Positions 1 to 9,420 of a stretch of 64,000 nucleotides of DNA are shown here, piece by piece. The stretch comes from Rhizobium sp. WYCCWR10014 (lineage in GTDB: Bacteria > Pseudomonadota > Alphaproteobacteria > Rhizobiales > Rhizobiaceae). Within the stretch, counting starts at the first letter, position 1. Each line of letters opens with the position of its first letter. The stretch covers positions 152,866 to 216,865 of the forward strand of contig NZ_LXFU01000031.1 in NCBI RefSeq assembly GCF_001657485.1, given 5' to 3'. The position numbers and the translations under genes were made by a program. The notes under the pieces are model-generated. The model saw only the letters and a program-made list of their open reading frames with translations. It searched no databases and was not told the DNA's origin.

Positions 1-1
1 C

Positions 2-463
2 GACAGGAAGCCGCTTGCCGTCTATTGCGTCGAGCGCAATCCGAAGGGTTCGTGGTACCGGCACGGCGCCTCGGCCAATGCCATCTTCGAATTTTCCGAC
101 GACATCGTCTTCACCTATCGCGGCTCCTGGTGCGCCGAGGGCGAGCGCACCAGCTGGGAAAGCCAGTGGCGCCTCGTCGGCTCGAAGGGAATGCTCACCT
201 GGGATGGCGAGGAGAGTTTCAAGGCGACCATCGCCGGCGAAGAGCCCGGCCTCTTGCGTGGGCAAGCTTCCGTAAACGTTCCCGGTCCGGAACACGACGA
301 GGAAACCCATGGCCACGCCAGCGTCATCGCCGACTTCATCGCGGCGATCGGCACCGGCAAACAGCCCGAGACGGTCAATTCCGACAATATCAGAAGCCTT
401 GCCATGGTCTTCGGCGCAATCGAAAGCGCCAAGACGGGCAGGCGCATCGAAATTTCAGCATAG
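2..463 (+). CDS. Gfo/Idh/MocA-family oxidoreductase, C-terminal part
   Basis: The reading frame is open from base 2 and ends at 463, so only about the last 153 residues are present; the start lies left of the window. The visible part has a mixed beta-sheet region followed by a helix with a conserved ending (HGHASVIADFIAAIGTGKQP then S-DNI-SLAMVFGAIESAKTGR), the usual tail of Gfo/Idh/MocA NAD(P)-dependent sugar or inositol dehydrogenases, where this domain forms the substrate-binding sheet. The stop is 11 bases before the isomerase gene and a complete sugar importer follows, so the enzyme probably oxidises the imported sugar. The substrate cannot be read from this fragment, and the NAD-binding domain is outside the window. 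Confidence 0.8.
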   Translation, partial: DRKPLAVYCVERNPKGSWYRHGASANAIFEFSDDIVFTYRGSWCAEGERTSWESQWRLVGSKGMLTWDGEESFKATIAGEEPGLLRGQASVNVPGPEHDEETHGHASVIADFIAAIGTGKQPETVNSDNIRSLAMVFGAIESAKTGRRIEISA

Positions 464-474
464 GATGACGTGAC

Positions 475-1377
475 GTGAGCAACCCTGCAAAATCCATTCG
501 TATCGGCACCATGGTCAGCGGCAACAAGGGCGATGCCGCAACCCGCATCGGCGAGATCGCCGGCATGGGCTTCGAAAGCTTCGAACCCTTCTTCTGGCAG
601 ACGACCAAGGGCCAGGACCTTGCTGAACTCGGCAAGCGCTGCCTCGATGCGATCGGCGACCGCGACATCACCATCTCGACGCTCGGCATGTTCGGCAATC
701 CGTTGGAAGAGACCGCGATCGACCTCGAGACGCTGCAGGGCTGGAAGGACTGCATCGACAATGCCCATCACTTCGGCGCCACCTGCGTTGCCGGCTTCAC
801 CGGCCGCATCCGCGGCAAGCCGCTGACCGACAGCCTGCCTCGCTACAAGCAGATCTGGAGCGAGCTTGCCAAGCGCGCCGCCGACAAGGGCGTCAAGATT
901 GCCTTCGAGAATTGCGCCATGGACGGCAACTGGGCAAGCGGCGACTGGAACATCGCTCACAATCCCGATGCCTGGGAACTGATCTTCAACGAGACGCCTG
1001 ACGATAATATCGGGCTGGAGTGGGAACCGTGCCATCAGATGGTCTATCTGATCGACCCTTTGCCGCAGATCCGCAAATGGGCGCACAAGTTCTTCCACGT
1101 CCACGGCAAGGACGCGACCATCCGCTGGGAGGTCATCAAGGAACACGGCATCTTCGGCAAGGAAAAGTTCGTCTTCATGCGCACGCCGGGCTTCGGCGAC
1201 AGCAACTGGACCGACATCATTTCCGAGCTGCGCCTTGCCGGCTGGTCGGGCTCCATCGATATCGAAGGCTGGCACGACCCGGTCTATCGCGACGCGCTTG
1301 AAATGACCGGCCAGGTCTATGCGCTCAACCACCTCAAGCATGCCCGGGGCGGCGAATTCGTCGTCGACCCCATCTGA
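475..1377 (+). CDS. Sugar phosphate isomerase/epimerase family protein (TIM barrel)
   Basis: The 300-residue product has the length and pattern of xylose-isomerase-like TIM-barrel sugar isomerases and epimerases (IolE / tagatose epimerase superfamily). Candidate metal ligands are Glu145 in FENCAM, Glu184/His187 in EWEPCH, His210 in HVHGKD and the glutamate of DIEGWHD near residue 262. No signal peptide is visible, so it should be cytoplasmic. The start is GTG, 11 bases after the dehydrogenase stop. Its position between a sugar dehydrogenase and a sugar importer suggests it interconverts the dehydrogenase product or substrate. The substrate is unknown. Confidence 0.82.
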   Translation: MSNPAKSIRIGTMVSGNKGDAATRIGEIAGMGFESFEPFFWQTTKGQDLAELGKRCLDAIGDRDITISTLGMFGNPLEETAIDLETLQGWKDCIDNAHHFGATCVAGFTGRIRGKPLTDSLPRYKQIWSELAKRAADKGVKIAFENCAMDGNWASGDWNIAHNPDAWELIFNETPDDNIGLEWEPCHQMVYLIDPLPQIRKWAHKFFHVHGKDATIRWEVIKEHGIFGKEKFVFMRTPGFGDSNWTDIISELRLAGWSGSIDIEGWHDPVYRDALEMTGQVYALNHLKHARGGEFVVDPI

Positions 1378-1439
1378 TGATATCGTTTCCGGCAAGGAGG
1401 AATTGCCGCAAACGGGGATAACCACAAAGGAGGAGAACC

Positions 1440-2672
1440 ATGGCTATCCGCAAATATGCAATTCTGGGCGCTCTCGCGCTTGCAGGCGTCTCGCTGTTTG
1501 GTCTTTCGGCCAAGGCCGAAGACGTCACGCTGACGCTCTGGTCGCTGGACAAGGATATCCAGCCGGCGCCGAACCTCGTCAAGGAGTTCAACGCTCAGAA
1601 CAACGGCATCAAGATCGAATATCGGCTAATCCAGTTCGACGACGTCGTCACCGAGGCGATGCGCGCCTATGCGACCGGTCAGGCGCCCGATATCATCGCC
1701 GTCGACAATCCGGAACATGCGCTGTTCTCGTCGCGCGGCGCCTTCCTCGATCTCACCGACATGATCGCCAAGTCGACCGTCATCAAGCCGGAGAACTACT
1801 TTCCGGGACCGCTGAAATCGGTCGAGTGGGACGGCAAGTATTTTGGCGTGCCGAAGGCGACCAATACGATCGCCCTCTACTACAACAAGGACATGTTCAA
1901 GGCGAAGGGCCTCGACCCGAACAAGCCGCCGCAGACGTGGGACGAACTGGTCGAGGACGCACGCAAGCTGACCGACCCCGCCAAAAACGTCTACGGTCTC
2001 GCCTTCTCGGCCAAGGCCAATGAGGAAGGCACATTCCAGTTCCTTCCCTGGGCTCAGATGGGCGGCGGCAGCTATGAGAACATCAATGCCGAAGGCGCGG
2101 TCAAGGCGCTCGAGGTCTGGAAGACGATCATGGACGAGAAGCTCGCTTCTCCCGATAGCCTGACGCGCGGCCAGTGGGATTCAACCGGCACCTTCAACTC
2201 GGGCAATGCGGCAATGGCAATCTCGGGTCCGTGGGAGCTCGACCGCATGACGCAGGAGGCGAAGTTCGACTGGGGCGTCACATTGCTTCCGGTTCCGAAG
2301 GAAGGCGCTGAACGCTCCTCGGCCATGGGCGACTTCAACTGGGCGATCTTCTCCACCAGCAAACATCCGGCCGAAGCCTTCAAGGCGCTCGAATATTTCG
2401 CTTCGCAAGACGACAAGATGTTCAAGAATTTCGGCCAGCTTCCTGCTCGCTCCGACATTTCGATCCCGGAAACCGGTCAGCCGCTTAAGGATGCCGCCCT
2501 CAAGGTCTTCCTCGAACAGCTGAAATACGCCAAGCCGCGCGGCCCGCATCCGCAATGGCCGAAGATCTCCAAGGCCATCCAGGACGCCATCCAGGCGGCT
2601 CTGACCGGTCAGATGAGTCCGAAGGACGCGCTCGATCAGGCAGCCGACAAGATCAAGGCTGTGCTTGGGTGA
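1440..2672 (+). CDS. Sugar ABC transporter substrate-binding protein
   Basis: This 410-residue protein begins with a positively charged, hydrophobic signal peptide and a likely cleavage after AKA at residue 26. It is therefore a periplasmic receptor of the family-1 solute-binding type (MalE/UgpB-like): TLTLWS near the mature start, [11 protein letters not shown], the [14 protein letters not shown] segment and a long helical C-terminal lobe. A strong ribosome-binding site (AAAGGAGGAG) precedes the ATG. Two permeases and an ATPase follow, after a 244-base gap with hairpins, which would allow more receptor than membrane components to be made. The sugar is not identifiable from sequence alone. 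Confidence 0.9.
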   Translation: MAIRKYAILGALALAGVSLFGLSAKAEDVTLTLWSLDKDIQPAPNLVKEFNAQNNGIKIEYRLIQFDDVVTEAMRAYATGQAPDIIAVDNPEHALFSSRGAFLDLTDMIAKSTVIKPENYFPGPLKSVEWDGKYFGVPKATNTIALYYNKDMFKAKGLDPNKPPQTWDELVEDARKLTDPAKNVYGLAFSAKANEEGTFQFLPWAQMGGGSYENINAEGAVKALEVWKTIMDEKLASPDSLTRGQWDSTGTFNSGNAAMAISGPWELDRMTQEAKFDWGVTLLPVPKEGAERSSAMGDFNWAIFSTSKHPAEAFKALEYFASQDDKMFKNFGQLPARSDISIPETGQPLKDAALKVFLEQLKYAKPRGPHPQWPKISKAIQDAIQAALTGQMSPKDALDQAADKIKAVLG

Positions 2673-2694
2673 GGACCGTTTCCGCGCAGCCGAA

Positions 2695-2797
2695 GCAATC
2701 GATCCAGTGAATCGATTGCAGCGACGATCGCCCTGAGCCCAAAGCGAAGGGCCGGGGGTCGCAACTTGCTCCCTCTTCTCCCAGCGGGAGAAGAGGG
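2695..2797. repeat. Pair of intergenic palindromes between receptor and permease genes
   Basis: The gap after the receptor gene holds two perfect hairpins. The first has a 9-base stem, GCAATCGAT at 2695-2703 pairing with 2711-2719. The second has a 12-base stem, CCCTCTTCTCCC at 2771-2782 pairing with 2786-2797 across the 3-base loop AGC. Neither is followed by a run of T, so a simple intrinsic terminator is unlikely. Purine/pyrimidine stems of the second kind recur in intergenic regions of Rhizobium genomes. Here they may protect the receptor mRNA or partly stop transcription. Confidence 0.65.
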
Positions 2798-2916
2798 ACC
2801 GGAAGCAAAGCGTCATTTAACCGGATGAGCCTCGGTTCATCCCATCATTTCCTCCCGGCAGGGGCCGTCTTCCGCATCATGCGCCAGGCGGCCCCGTTCG
2901 GAGTATCGGAGGACGC

Positions 2917-3819
2917 ATGAAAAGGATCCTGATGAGCGTCAGGGACGGTCGCGGTTTCGATATCGTGCTGGTCGCTTTCCCGCTCGGTTTTCTGTTCCTG
3001 ATGGCGGGGCTGCCGCTGATCTACAATGTCGTGATGAGCTTCCAGGAGGTCGACATGTTCAGCCTCGGGACCTTCTCGCGTCCCTTCGTAGGCTTCAAGA
3101 ATTATACCGACCTCTTCGCGCAGCCGGAAACGCTGCCGATCCTCTACAACACCGTCATCTTCGTCGTCGGCTCCATCGCCGGCCAGTTCCTGATCGGCTT
3201 CGGCCTGGCGCTGTTCTTCTGGGTCAATTTTCCCGGCGCCTCATGGATGCGCGGCCTGTTCCTGGTCTCCTGGGTGATGCCAGGCCTCGTCGTCGGCGCC
3301 ATCTGGAACTGGATTCTCTCCGGTGATTTCGGCGTGCTGAATTTCATTCTGAAGGAAAGCGGCATCATCTCGGGCAACATCTTCTGGCGCTCGGACCCGC
3401 ATTATTCGCTCTATGCCGTCATCATCGCCAATGTCTGGCTCGGCACCTCATTCAACATGATCCTGCTTTCCGTCGGCCTTGCCGGTATTCCCGCTGATCT
3501 CTATGAAGCCGCCGAGCTCGACGGCGCCAATGTCTGGCAGCGCTTCTGGACGATCACGCTGCCGATGATGCGCTCGACCATCGGCGCCATCATAGCACTT
3601 GGCCTGATCTTCACCTTGCAGCAGTTCGATCTTTTCGCCGCGATCACGTCGGGCGGGCCGAACAATTCATCGAATGTCACGCAATACTGGGCCTGGGATT
3701 TGTCCTTCCGCCAATACGACTTCGCCAAGGGCGCAACGATTTCCGTCATCATGATCGTCTTCGTCATGTTCGCGTCCGTCGTCTATGTCCGGTCCACACG
3801 CCACGAGGTGCGCGGATGA
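2917..3819 (+). CDS. Sugar ABC transporter permease, MalF/UgpA type
   Basis: A 300-residue inner-membrane protein with six expected hydrophobic segments, the first at about residues 20-42. The cytoplasmic coupling loop reads YEAAELDGANVWQRFWTITLP near residue 195, the EAA motif that contacts the ATPase. Length and motif fit the first permease of carbohydrate importers of the CUT1 class. Its stop overlaps the next permease start by four bases (ATGA), indicating translational coupling. The ATG follows a GGAGG-like site. It works with the receptor at 1440 and the ATPase ending at 5710. Confidence 0.9.
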   Translation: MKRILMSVRDGRGFDIVLVAFPLGFLFLMAGLPLIYNVVMSFQEVDMFSLGTFSRPFVGFKNYTDLFAQPETLPILYNTVIFVVGSIAGQFLIGFGLALFFWVNFPGASWMRGLFLVSWVMPGLVVGAIWNWILSGDFGVLNFILKESGIISGNIFWRSDPHYSLYAVIIANVWLGTSFNMILLSVGLAGIPADLYEAAELDGANVWQRFWTITLPMMRSTIGAIIALGLIFTLQQFDLFAAITSGGPNNSSNVTQYWAWDLSFRQYDFAKGATISVIMIVFVMFASVVYVRSTRHEVRG

Positions 3820-4643
3820 TTACGACGAACCGCGACCGCCTGATGCTCGCCATATCGATCGTCATGGCAGCGATCTATCTGTTCCCGCTCTACTGGATGT
3901 ACATCACCGCGCTGAAAAGCGGCTCGGAAATGTTCGCGACCCCGCCGAGCTTCTGGCCGGTTGCACCCCAATGGGGCACCTATGCCTATGTCTGGGAAAG
4001 CCGCGACATGGGCCGCTATCTCTGGAACTCGCTGGTCATCGCTCTCGGCTCCATGGCGCTCATCACCCTGCTTGGCGTCGGCTGCGCCTATGTGCTCGCC
4101 AGATACCGCAATGTCTGGGTGGATATCGGTCTCTTTCTCATCCTCATGCTGCAGGTTCTGCCGGCCTCGCTGATGATCACGCCGATCTTCGTCGGCTTTT
4201 CACAGATCGGCATGCTGAATTATCCACGCCTTGCCGTCATCATCGCGGTCGCGGCAAAGAGCATGCCCTTCTTCGTGATCCTGGTGCGCGCCACCTTTAT
4301 GAGCGTTCCCCAGGAACTGGAGGAGGCGGCCCTGGTCGATGGCAATTCGCGCGTCGGCGCCTTCTTCAACATCGTGCTGCCGCTTGCTCGCAACGGCATC
4401 CTGGTCAGCGCCATCCTGATCTTCATGCAGGCCTTCGGCGAATTCGTCTATTCGAAGTCGATGATCCAGGCGGTCGATCTTCAGCCGGCAAGCGTCGGCC
4501 TCAATTCATTTATGGGGCCGAACACCAACGAGTGGAACAACATCATGGCCTACGCCACGATGTATGTGACGCCGATCCTTGCCATCTTCGTTCTCTTGCA
4601 GCGCCGCATCGTATCCGGCCTCACCTCTGGAGCCCTCAAATGA
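3816..4643 (+). CDS. Sugar ABC transporter permease, MalG/UgpE type
   Basis: The 275-residue product is the partner permease of the CUT1 importer. It has an N-terminal membrane segment (LAISIVMAAIYLFPLYWMYI), several more hydrophobic helices and the EAA loop LEEAALVDGNSRVGAFFNIVLP near residue 170. It overlaps the upstream permease by four bases and the downstream ATPase gene by four bases, so the three are translated as a coupled unit. Substrate specificity lies mostly in the receptor, so this protein says little about the sugar. Confidence 0.9.
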   Translation: MITTNRDRLMLAISIVMAAIYLFPLYWMYITALKSGSEMFATPPSFWPVAPQWGTYAYVWESRDMGRYLWNSLVIALGSMALITLLGVGCAYVLARYRNVWVDIGLFLILMLQVLPASLMITPIFVGFSQIGMLNYPRLAVIIAVAAKSMPFFVILVRATFMSVPQELEEAALVDGNSRVGAFFNIVLPLARNGILVSAILIFMQAFGEFVYSKSMIQAVDLQPASVGLNSFMGPNTNEWNNIMAYATMYVTPILAIFVLLQRRIVSGLTSGALK

Positions 4644-5710
4644 CCACTCAGATCGAGCTCAGAGGCGTCAACAAATATTACGGCGCCTTTCACGCCCTGA
4701 AGAACATCGACCTTTCGATCGCCAAGGGTACTTTCGTCGCGCTCGTCGGCCCCTCGGGCTGCGGCAAGTCCACGCTGCTGCGCTCGCTTGCCGGCCTCGA
4801 AAGCATTTCGTCGGGCGATCTCAGGATTGCCGGCGAGCTGATGAACGGCGTGCCGCCGCGCAAGCGCGACGTCGCTATGGTGTTCCAGTCCTATGCGCTC
4901 TATCCGCATATGACGGTCGAGGAAAACCTAACCTACAGTCTTCGCATCCGCGGCATCGCCAAGGCCGAGGCCAAGAAGGCTGCCGAGGATGTAGCGGCGA
5001 CGACAGGTCTTTCGCATCTCCTGAAGCGCTATCCGCGCGAGCTTTCCGGCGGCCAACGCCAGCGTGTCGCCATGAGCCGCGCCATTATCCGCCATCCCAA
5101 GGCCTTTCTGTTCGACGAGCCGCTGTCCAATCTCGATGCCGCGCTGCGCGTCCACATGCGCAAGGAAATCCGCTCGCTGCACGACCGGCTGCACGCAACC
5201 TTCGTCTACGTGACACACGACCAGGTCGAAGCGATGACGATGGCCGACCATGTGGTGGTGATGCGCGACGGCATCATCGAACAGCAGGGCGCGCCGCTCG
5301 ACCTCTACGACCGGCCGGCAAACCGGTTTGTTGCCGGTTTCATCGGTTCGCCGGCGATGAATTTCATTCCCGCGATTGCCGCGGAAGACGGCAGGAGCCT
5401 GGTCCTGGATTTCGGCGCGGTGAAGCAGACGCTTGCGATATCACGCGCAATCGAGCCCGGACGTAAGCTCATCGCCGGCATCCGGCCGGAACATATCGGC
5501 GTCGTCGAGCCCGGACATGGCAGCTTCGACGTGCCGATCGCCTTCGTCGAATCGACCGGCTCCTCGACCTTCATCGTCGCGGAGACCCAGCCGGAACTGA
5601 CGATCGTCGAGACGCGGCGCGACAGGGTCAAGGCGGGAGATATGATCGGCCTTTCGATTGATCCGGACCAGATCCATCTCTTCGACGCGTCGACGGACCA
5701 CGTGGTATAG
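4640..5710 (+). CDS. Sugar ABC transporter ATP-binding protein, MalK/UgpC type
   Basis: The 356-residue ATPase starts at the ATG overlapping the permease stop; a longer upstream reading in this frame is only antisense-like noise over the permease gene. All catalytic motifs are intact: Walker A GPSGCGKST near residue 36, Q-loop VFQSYALYPHMT, signature LSGGQRQRVAMSRA, Walker B FLFDEPLSNLDA and switch THDQ. The last 120 residues form the regulatory TOBE region found in MalK/UgpC proteins. It closes the operon and powers sugar uptake at the inner membrane. Confidence 0.92.
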   Translation: MTTQIELRGVNKYYGAFHALKNIDLSIAKGTFVALVGPSGCGKSTLLRSLAGLESISSGDLRIAGELMNGVPPRKRDVAMVFQSYALYPHMTVEENLTYSLRIRGIAKAEAKKAAEDVAATTGLSHLLKRYPRELSGGQRQRVAMSRAIIRHPKAFLFDEPLSNLDAALRVHMRKEIRSLHDRLHATFVYVTHDQVEAMTMADHVVVMRDGIIEQQGAPLDLYDRPANRFVAGFIGSPAMNFIPAIAAEDGRSLVLDFGAVKQTLAISRAIEPGRKLIAGIRPEHIGVVEPGHGSFDVPIAFVESTGSSTFIVAETQPELTIVETRRDRVKAGDMIGLSIDPDQIHLFDASTDHVV

Positions 5711-6016
5711 GCTCGGTCGGGCAGCCGATCGAGCTCAGCCGACGTCTGATCTTAGAAGACGTTGCCCGCCTCCTTGATTTTGCCGCGAATGTACGCTTCC
5801 GGTTCTCAAAGAACGGCAAAACGGACAGTACGCGCCGCGGTCAGGTCACACGCGGGCGGGCCGGCGATGAGCGTGTCGTGAATATTACAATTGCATGACG
5901 CTTCTGCAATAAAAGCGAAGAAACCCACGATCCGTTCAATGTCATGGAACTTTGAAAAAGTGGTCATCGCGCTGCAATAATCGCGGTTCAAACAGCCCCG
6001 CACAAGTGGGGGCTCC
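5711..6016. other. Intergenic region without a gene
   Basis: I find no convincing gene in these 306 bases. They contain an 8-base inverted repeat, TTTTGCCG at 5778-5785 and CGGCAAAA at 5814-5821, with a small GTTCT/AGAAC hairpin inside. That could form a weak terminator for the sugar operon but lacks a clear T-run. The promoter of the phosphonate hydrolase operon should be in the right half, which is AT-richer (about 5880-5960). Confidence 0.4.
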
Positions 6017-7561
6017 ATGCGAAAGAAAAACGTTCTCCTCATCGTCGTTGACCAATGGCGAGCCGATTTCGTTCCGCACGTTCTGCGTGCCGACGGGAAA
6101 AACGATTTCCTGAAGACGCCTAATCTCGACCGGCTCTGTCGCGAGGGCGTGACCTTCAGGAACCATGTGACGACCTGCGTGCCCTGCGGTCCGGCCCGTG
6201 CGAGCTTGCTCACCGGCCTCTATCTGATGAACCATCGCGCCGTGCAGAACACGGTGCCGCTCGACCAGCGCCACCTCAATCTCGGCAAGGCGTTGCGCGG
6301 CGTCGGCTACGATCCGGCGCTGATCGGCTATACGACGACGGTGCCGGATCCGCGCACCACTTCGCCGAACGATCCGCGCTTCAGGGTGCTTGGCGACATG
6401 ATGGATGGCTTCCATCCGGTCGGCGCCTTCGAGCCCAATATGGAGGGCTATTTCGGCTGGGTGGCACAGAACGGCTTCGAGCTGCCGGAGCATCGTCCTG
6501 ATATCTGGCTGCCCGAGGGCGAGGACGCCGTTGCCGGCGCCACCGACCGTCCGTCACGCATCCCGAAGGAATTTTCGGACTCGACCTTCTTCACCGAGCG
6601 GGCCCTGACCTATCTCAAGGGCCGCGACGGTAAGCCCTTCTTCCTGCATCTCGGTTATTACCGGCCGCATCCGCCCTTCGTCGCCTCTGCTCCCTATCAT
6701 GCCATGTACCGGCCGGAAGACATGCCGGAGCCGATCCGCGCGGCCGACCCGGACACCGAGGCTGCACAACATCCGCTGATGAAATTCTATGTCGACAGCA
6801 TACGCCGCGGCTCCTTCTTCCAGGGCGCCGAAGGGTCAGGTGCAACGCTCGACGAAGCAGAACTGCGCCAGATGCGCGCGACCTATTGCGGCCTGATCAC
6901 CGAGGTCGACGATTGCCTTGGCCGGGTCTTTAACTACCTCGACGAAACCGGTCAGTGGGACGATACGCTGATCATCTTCACCAGCGACCACGGCGAGCAG
7001 CTCGGCGATCATCACCTGCTCGGCAAGATCGGCTACAACGATCCGAGCTTCCGCATTCCACTCGTCATCAAGGACGCCGGCGAGAATGCACGCGCCGGCG
7101 CGATCGAAAACGGCTTCACCGAGAGCATCGACGTCATGCCGACCATACTCGACTGGCTCGGCGGAAAGATCCCGCACGCCTGCGACGGGCTGTCGCTGCT
7201 GCCCTTCCTGAGCGAGGGCCGGCCGCAGGATTGGCGCACCGAATTGCACTACGAGTACGACTTCCGCGACGTCTATTATTCCGAGCCACAGAGTTTCCTC
7301 GGCCTCGGCATGAATGATTGCAGCCTCTGCGTCATCCAGGACGAGCGATACAAATACGTTCATTTCGCAGCACTGCCGCCGCTGTTCTTCGATCTGCAGC
7401 ACGATCCGAACGAATTCACAAATCTCGCCGACGATCCGGCCTATGCCGCGCTCGTGCGGGACTATGCGCAGAAGGCGCTCTCCTGGCGCCTGAAACATGC
7501 AGACAGAACCCTGACCCATTATCGCTCCGGCCCCGAAGGCCTGAGCGAACGCAGCCATTGA
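6017..7561 (+). CDS. Phosphonate monoester hydrolase (alkaline phosphatase superfamily)
   Basis: I recognise this 514-residue protein as the R. leguminosarum phosphonate monoester hydrolase with a known crystal structure; the Burkholderia caryophylli relative is called PehA. It cleaves phosphonate monoesters and phosphodiesters and is promiscuous towards sulfate and sulfonate esters. The sulfatase motif C-x-P-x-R is present (Cys57-Gly-Pro-Ala-Arg61), and Cys57 is converted to formylglycine. Metal ligands Asp12, Asp324 and His325 are present, as are pocket residues Tyr105, Thr107, His218 and Lys337. No signal peptide is visible, so it should be cytoplasmic. The stop is 34 bases before a peptide-type importer receptor gene, so the natural substrate is probably what that importer brings in. 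Confidence 0.95.
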   Translation: MRKKNVLLIVVDQWRADFVPHVLRADGKNDFLKTPNLDRLCREGVTFRNHVTTCVPCGPARASLLTGLYLMNHRAVQNTVPLDQRHLNLGKALRGVGYDPALIGYTTTVPDPRTTSPNDPRFRVLGDMMDGFHPVGAFEPNMEGYFGWVAQNGFELPEHRPDIWLPEGEDAVAGATDRPSRIPKEFSDSTFFTERALTYLKGRDGKPFFLHLGYYRPHPPFVASAPYHAMYRPEDMPEPIRAADPDTEAAQHPLMKFYVDSIRRGSFFQGAEGSGATLDEAELRQMRATYCGLITEVDDCLGRVFNYLDETGQWDDTLIIFTSDHGEQLGDHHLLGKIGYNDPSFRIPLVIKDAGENARAGAIENGFTESIDVMPTILDWLGGKIPHACDGLSLLPFLSEGRPQDWRTELHYEYDFRDVYYSEPQSFLGLGMNDCSLCVIQDERYKYVHFAALPPLFFDLQHDPNEFTNLADDPAYAALVRDYAQKALSWRLKHADRTLTHYRSGPEGLSERSH

Positions 7562-7595
7562 TCCAACCCACCAGAGAACCCAAGGAGATATTCCC

Positions 7596-9230
7596 ATGGT
7601 CACCTTCACCCGTCGCGGTGCTCTCGGCCTTGCCACCGGCGTCGCCAGCTCGCTGATCCTGCCGCGCTTTTCCATCGCCCAGGCCGACAACCGTCCTTCG
7701 ATCACCATCGCCGTCCAGAAGATCTCGAACTCGAACACGCTGGATACGTTGCGCGAACAGTCGAATGTCGGCCAACGCATCTTCAATTCGTCGCTCTGGG
7801 AAAGCCTGATCGGCCTCGACTGGCTCGGCAACCTCTCGGCCGTTCCGTCGCTCGCCACCGAATGGCGCCGTCTCGACGACAAGACCGTCGAGCTGAAACT
7901 GCGCCAGGGCGTCAAATTCCACAATGGCGACGAGATGACGGCTGAAGACGTCGCCTTCTCCTTCAGCAAGGAACGTATGTTCGGCGATACGCAGCCGAGC
8001 ACCGGCAAGACGATCTTCGTCACCGAAAAGAACCCGCTCGGCCGCGAAAGCAAGGAACTGCCGGTCGAAATTCCGGCCGTCGCCCGCCGTATCTGGCCGG
8101 CCCTGCTCGGCATCGAAATCGTCGACAAATACACCGTCCGCTTCGTCAACGGTTCGCCGGACGTGACGATGGAAGGCCGCATCTCCGTTGCCGCCAGCGC
8201 CATCGCCAACCGCCGCAGCTGGGATGAGGCAAAGAGCTATCTCGACTGGGCCCGCGCACCGATCACGACCGGTCCCTACCGCGTCGCCGAATTCAAGCCG
8301 GATACCTACCTGATCTACGAAGCGCATGACGAGTATTGGGGCGGCCGTCCTCCGGTGAAGCAAATCCGCTTCGTCGAGGTTCCGGAAGTCGCCTCGCGCG
8401 TCAATGGCCTGCTGTCCGGCGAATATCATCTCGCCAGCGACATCCCGCCGGATCAGATCGAAGGCATCGAAAAGAACGCTGCCTTCGAAGTCCAGGGCGG
8501 CATCATCACCAATCACCGCCTGACCGTGTTCGACAAGACCCATGCCCCGCTCGGCAACCCGCTGGTTCGCCGCGCCTTCACGCATGCCATCGACCGCCAG
8601 GCGATCGTCGATTCGCTCTGGGCAGGCCGCACGCGCGTTCCGGCCGGCCTGCAGTGGGATTTTTATGGCGATATGCTGGTCAAGGATTGGACCGTGCCGG
8701 AATACAATCCGGATCTCGCCCGACAGCTCCTCAAGGAAGCCGACTACAAGGGCGATCCGATCCCGTATCGCCTGCTGAACAACTACTACACCAACCAGAC
8801 GCCGACGGCGCAGATCCTCGTCGAAATGTGGGCGCAGGTCGGCCTCAACGTGCAGATCGAGATGAAGGAAAACTGGCAGCAGATCCTCGAAAAGACGCCG
8901 ACGCGCGCCGTCCGCGACTGGTCGAACTCCGCAAGCTTCCCCGATCCGGTTTCCTCGATCGTCGCCCAGCACGGTCCGAACGGCCAGCAGCAGCAGGTCG
9001 GCGAGTGGACCAACCCCGAAATGAACACGCTGTCGACCTTCCTCGAGACCAGCACCGATCGCGCCAAGCGCCATGACGCTTTCGCCCGCATGCTGCAGAT
9101 CTGCGAGCGCGAAGACCCCGCCTACACCGTTCTCCACCAGAACGCCGTCTTCACTGCCAAGTCGAAGTCGATCAATTGGAAGGCCGCATCGGCCTTCGCC
9201 ATGGACTTCCGCCAGGGCAACTGGTCCTGA
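7596..9230 (+). CDS. Peptide/opine-type ABC transporter substrate-binding protein (family 5)
   Basis: A 544-residue periplasmic receptor of the DppA/OppA family. The N-terminus has a twin-arginine pair (TRRGALG, Arg6-Arg7), a hydrophobic stretch and a likely cleavage after SIAQA near residue 29, suggesting Tat export. Family features are WRRLDDKTVELKLRQGVKFHNGDEMTAEDV and an ITTGPYRV segment. The gene follows the hydrolase by 34 bases with an AAGGAGATATT ribosome site and precedes two ATPases and two permeases. Family-5 receptors bind peptides but also opines, sugars, nickel and other solutes, so with the hydrolase next door the ligand may be a phosphonate, phosphate or sulfate ester. Confidence 0.9.
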   Translation: MVTFTRRGALGLATGVASSLILPRFSIAQADNRPSITIAVQKISNSNTLDTLREQSNVGQRIFNSSLWESLIGLDWLGNLSAVPSLATEWRRLDDKTVELKLRQGVKFHNGDEMTAEDVAFSFSKERMFGDTQPSTGKTIFVTEKNPLGRESKELPVEIPAVARRIWPALLGIEIVDKYTVRFVNGSPDVTMEGRISVAASAIANRRSWDEAKSYLDWARAPITTGPYRVAEFKPDTYLIYEAHDEYWGGRPPVKQIRFVEVPEVASRVNGLLSGEYHLASDIPPDQIEGIEKNAAFEVQGGIITNHRLTVFDKTHAPLGNPLVRRAFTHAIDRQAIVDSLWAGRTRVPAGLQWDFYGDMLVKDWTVPEYNPDLARQLLKEADYKGDPIPYRLLNNYYTNQTPTAQILVEMWAQVGLNVQIEMKENWQQILEKTPTRAVRDWSNSASFPDPVSSIVAQHGPNGQQQQVGEWTNPEMNTLSTFLETSTDRAKRHDAFARMLQICEREDPAYTVLHQNAVFTAKSKSINWKAASAFAMDFRQGNWS

Positions 9231-9251
9231 TCAAGGCCCGACGACATCAGC

Positions 9252-9273
9252 GAGCCGGGGGAAACTCCGGCTC
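9252..9273 (+). other. Intercistronic hairpin after the receptor gene
   Basis: GAGCCGG at 9252-9258 pairs with CCGGCTC at 9267-9273 across an 8-base loop, 21 bases after the receptor stop. No T-run follows. Hairpins here commonly stabilise receptor mRNA or cause partial termination before the membrane components. Confidence 0.55.
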
Positions 9274-9420
9274 ACTGCCATTTGGTACACCGGCTATCCG
9301 GAAACCAGGCAAGCCCGACAGGCACCAGCATGATGCCAAGAAGTGTGAGCGGTTTTCGGACGACATCATGCTCTCGTTCGGATCTGGCGGCCGGCGGGAA
9401 TGCGAGAAGGAGAGGCTGAA

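Noticed and set aside
3785..4640. Apparent 285-residue N-terminal extension of the sugar ATPase
   Set aside because: It runs out of frame over the permease gene 3816-4643, is rich in Arg/His/Pro as shadow frames are here, and the ATG at 4640 gives a normal MalK-type start.
5778..5821. Inverted repeat TTTTGCCG / CGGCAAAA as a strong terminator
   Set aside because: The 28-base spacer and lack of a following T-run make it unconvincing; it is only mentioned in the intergenic entry.
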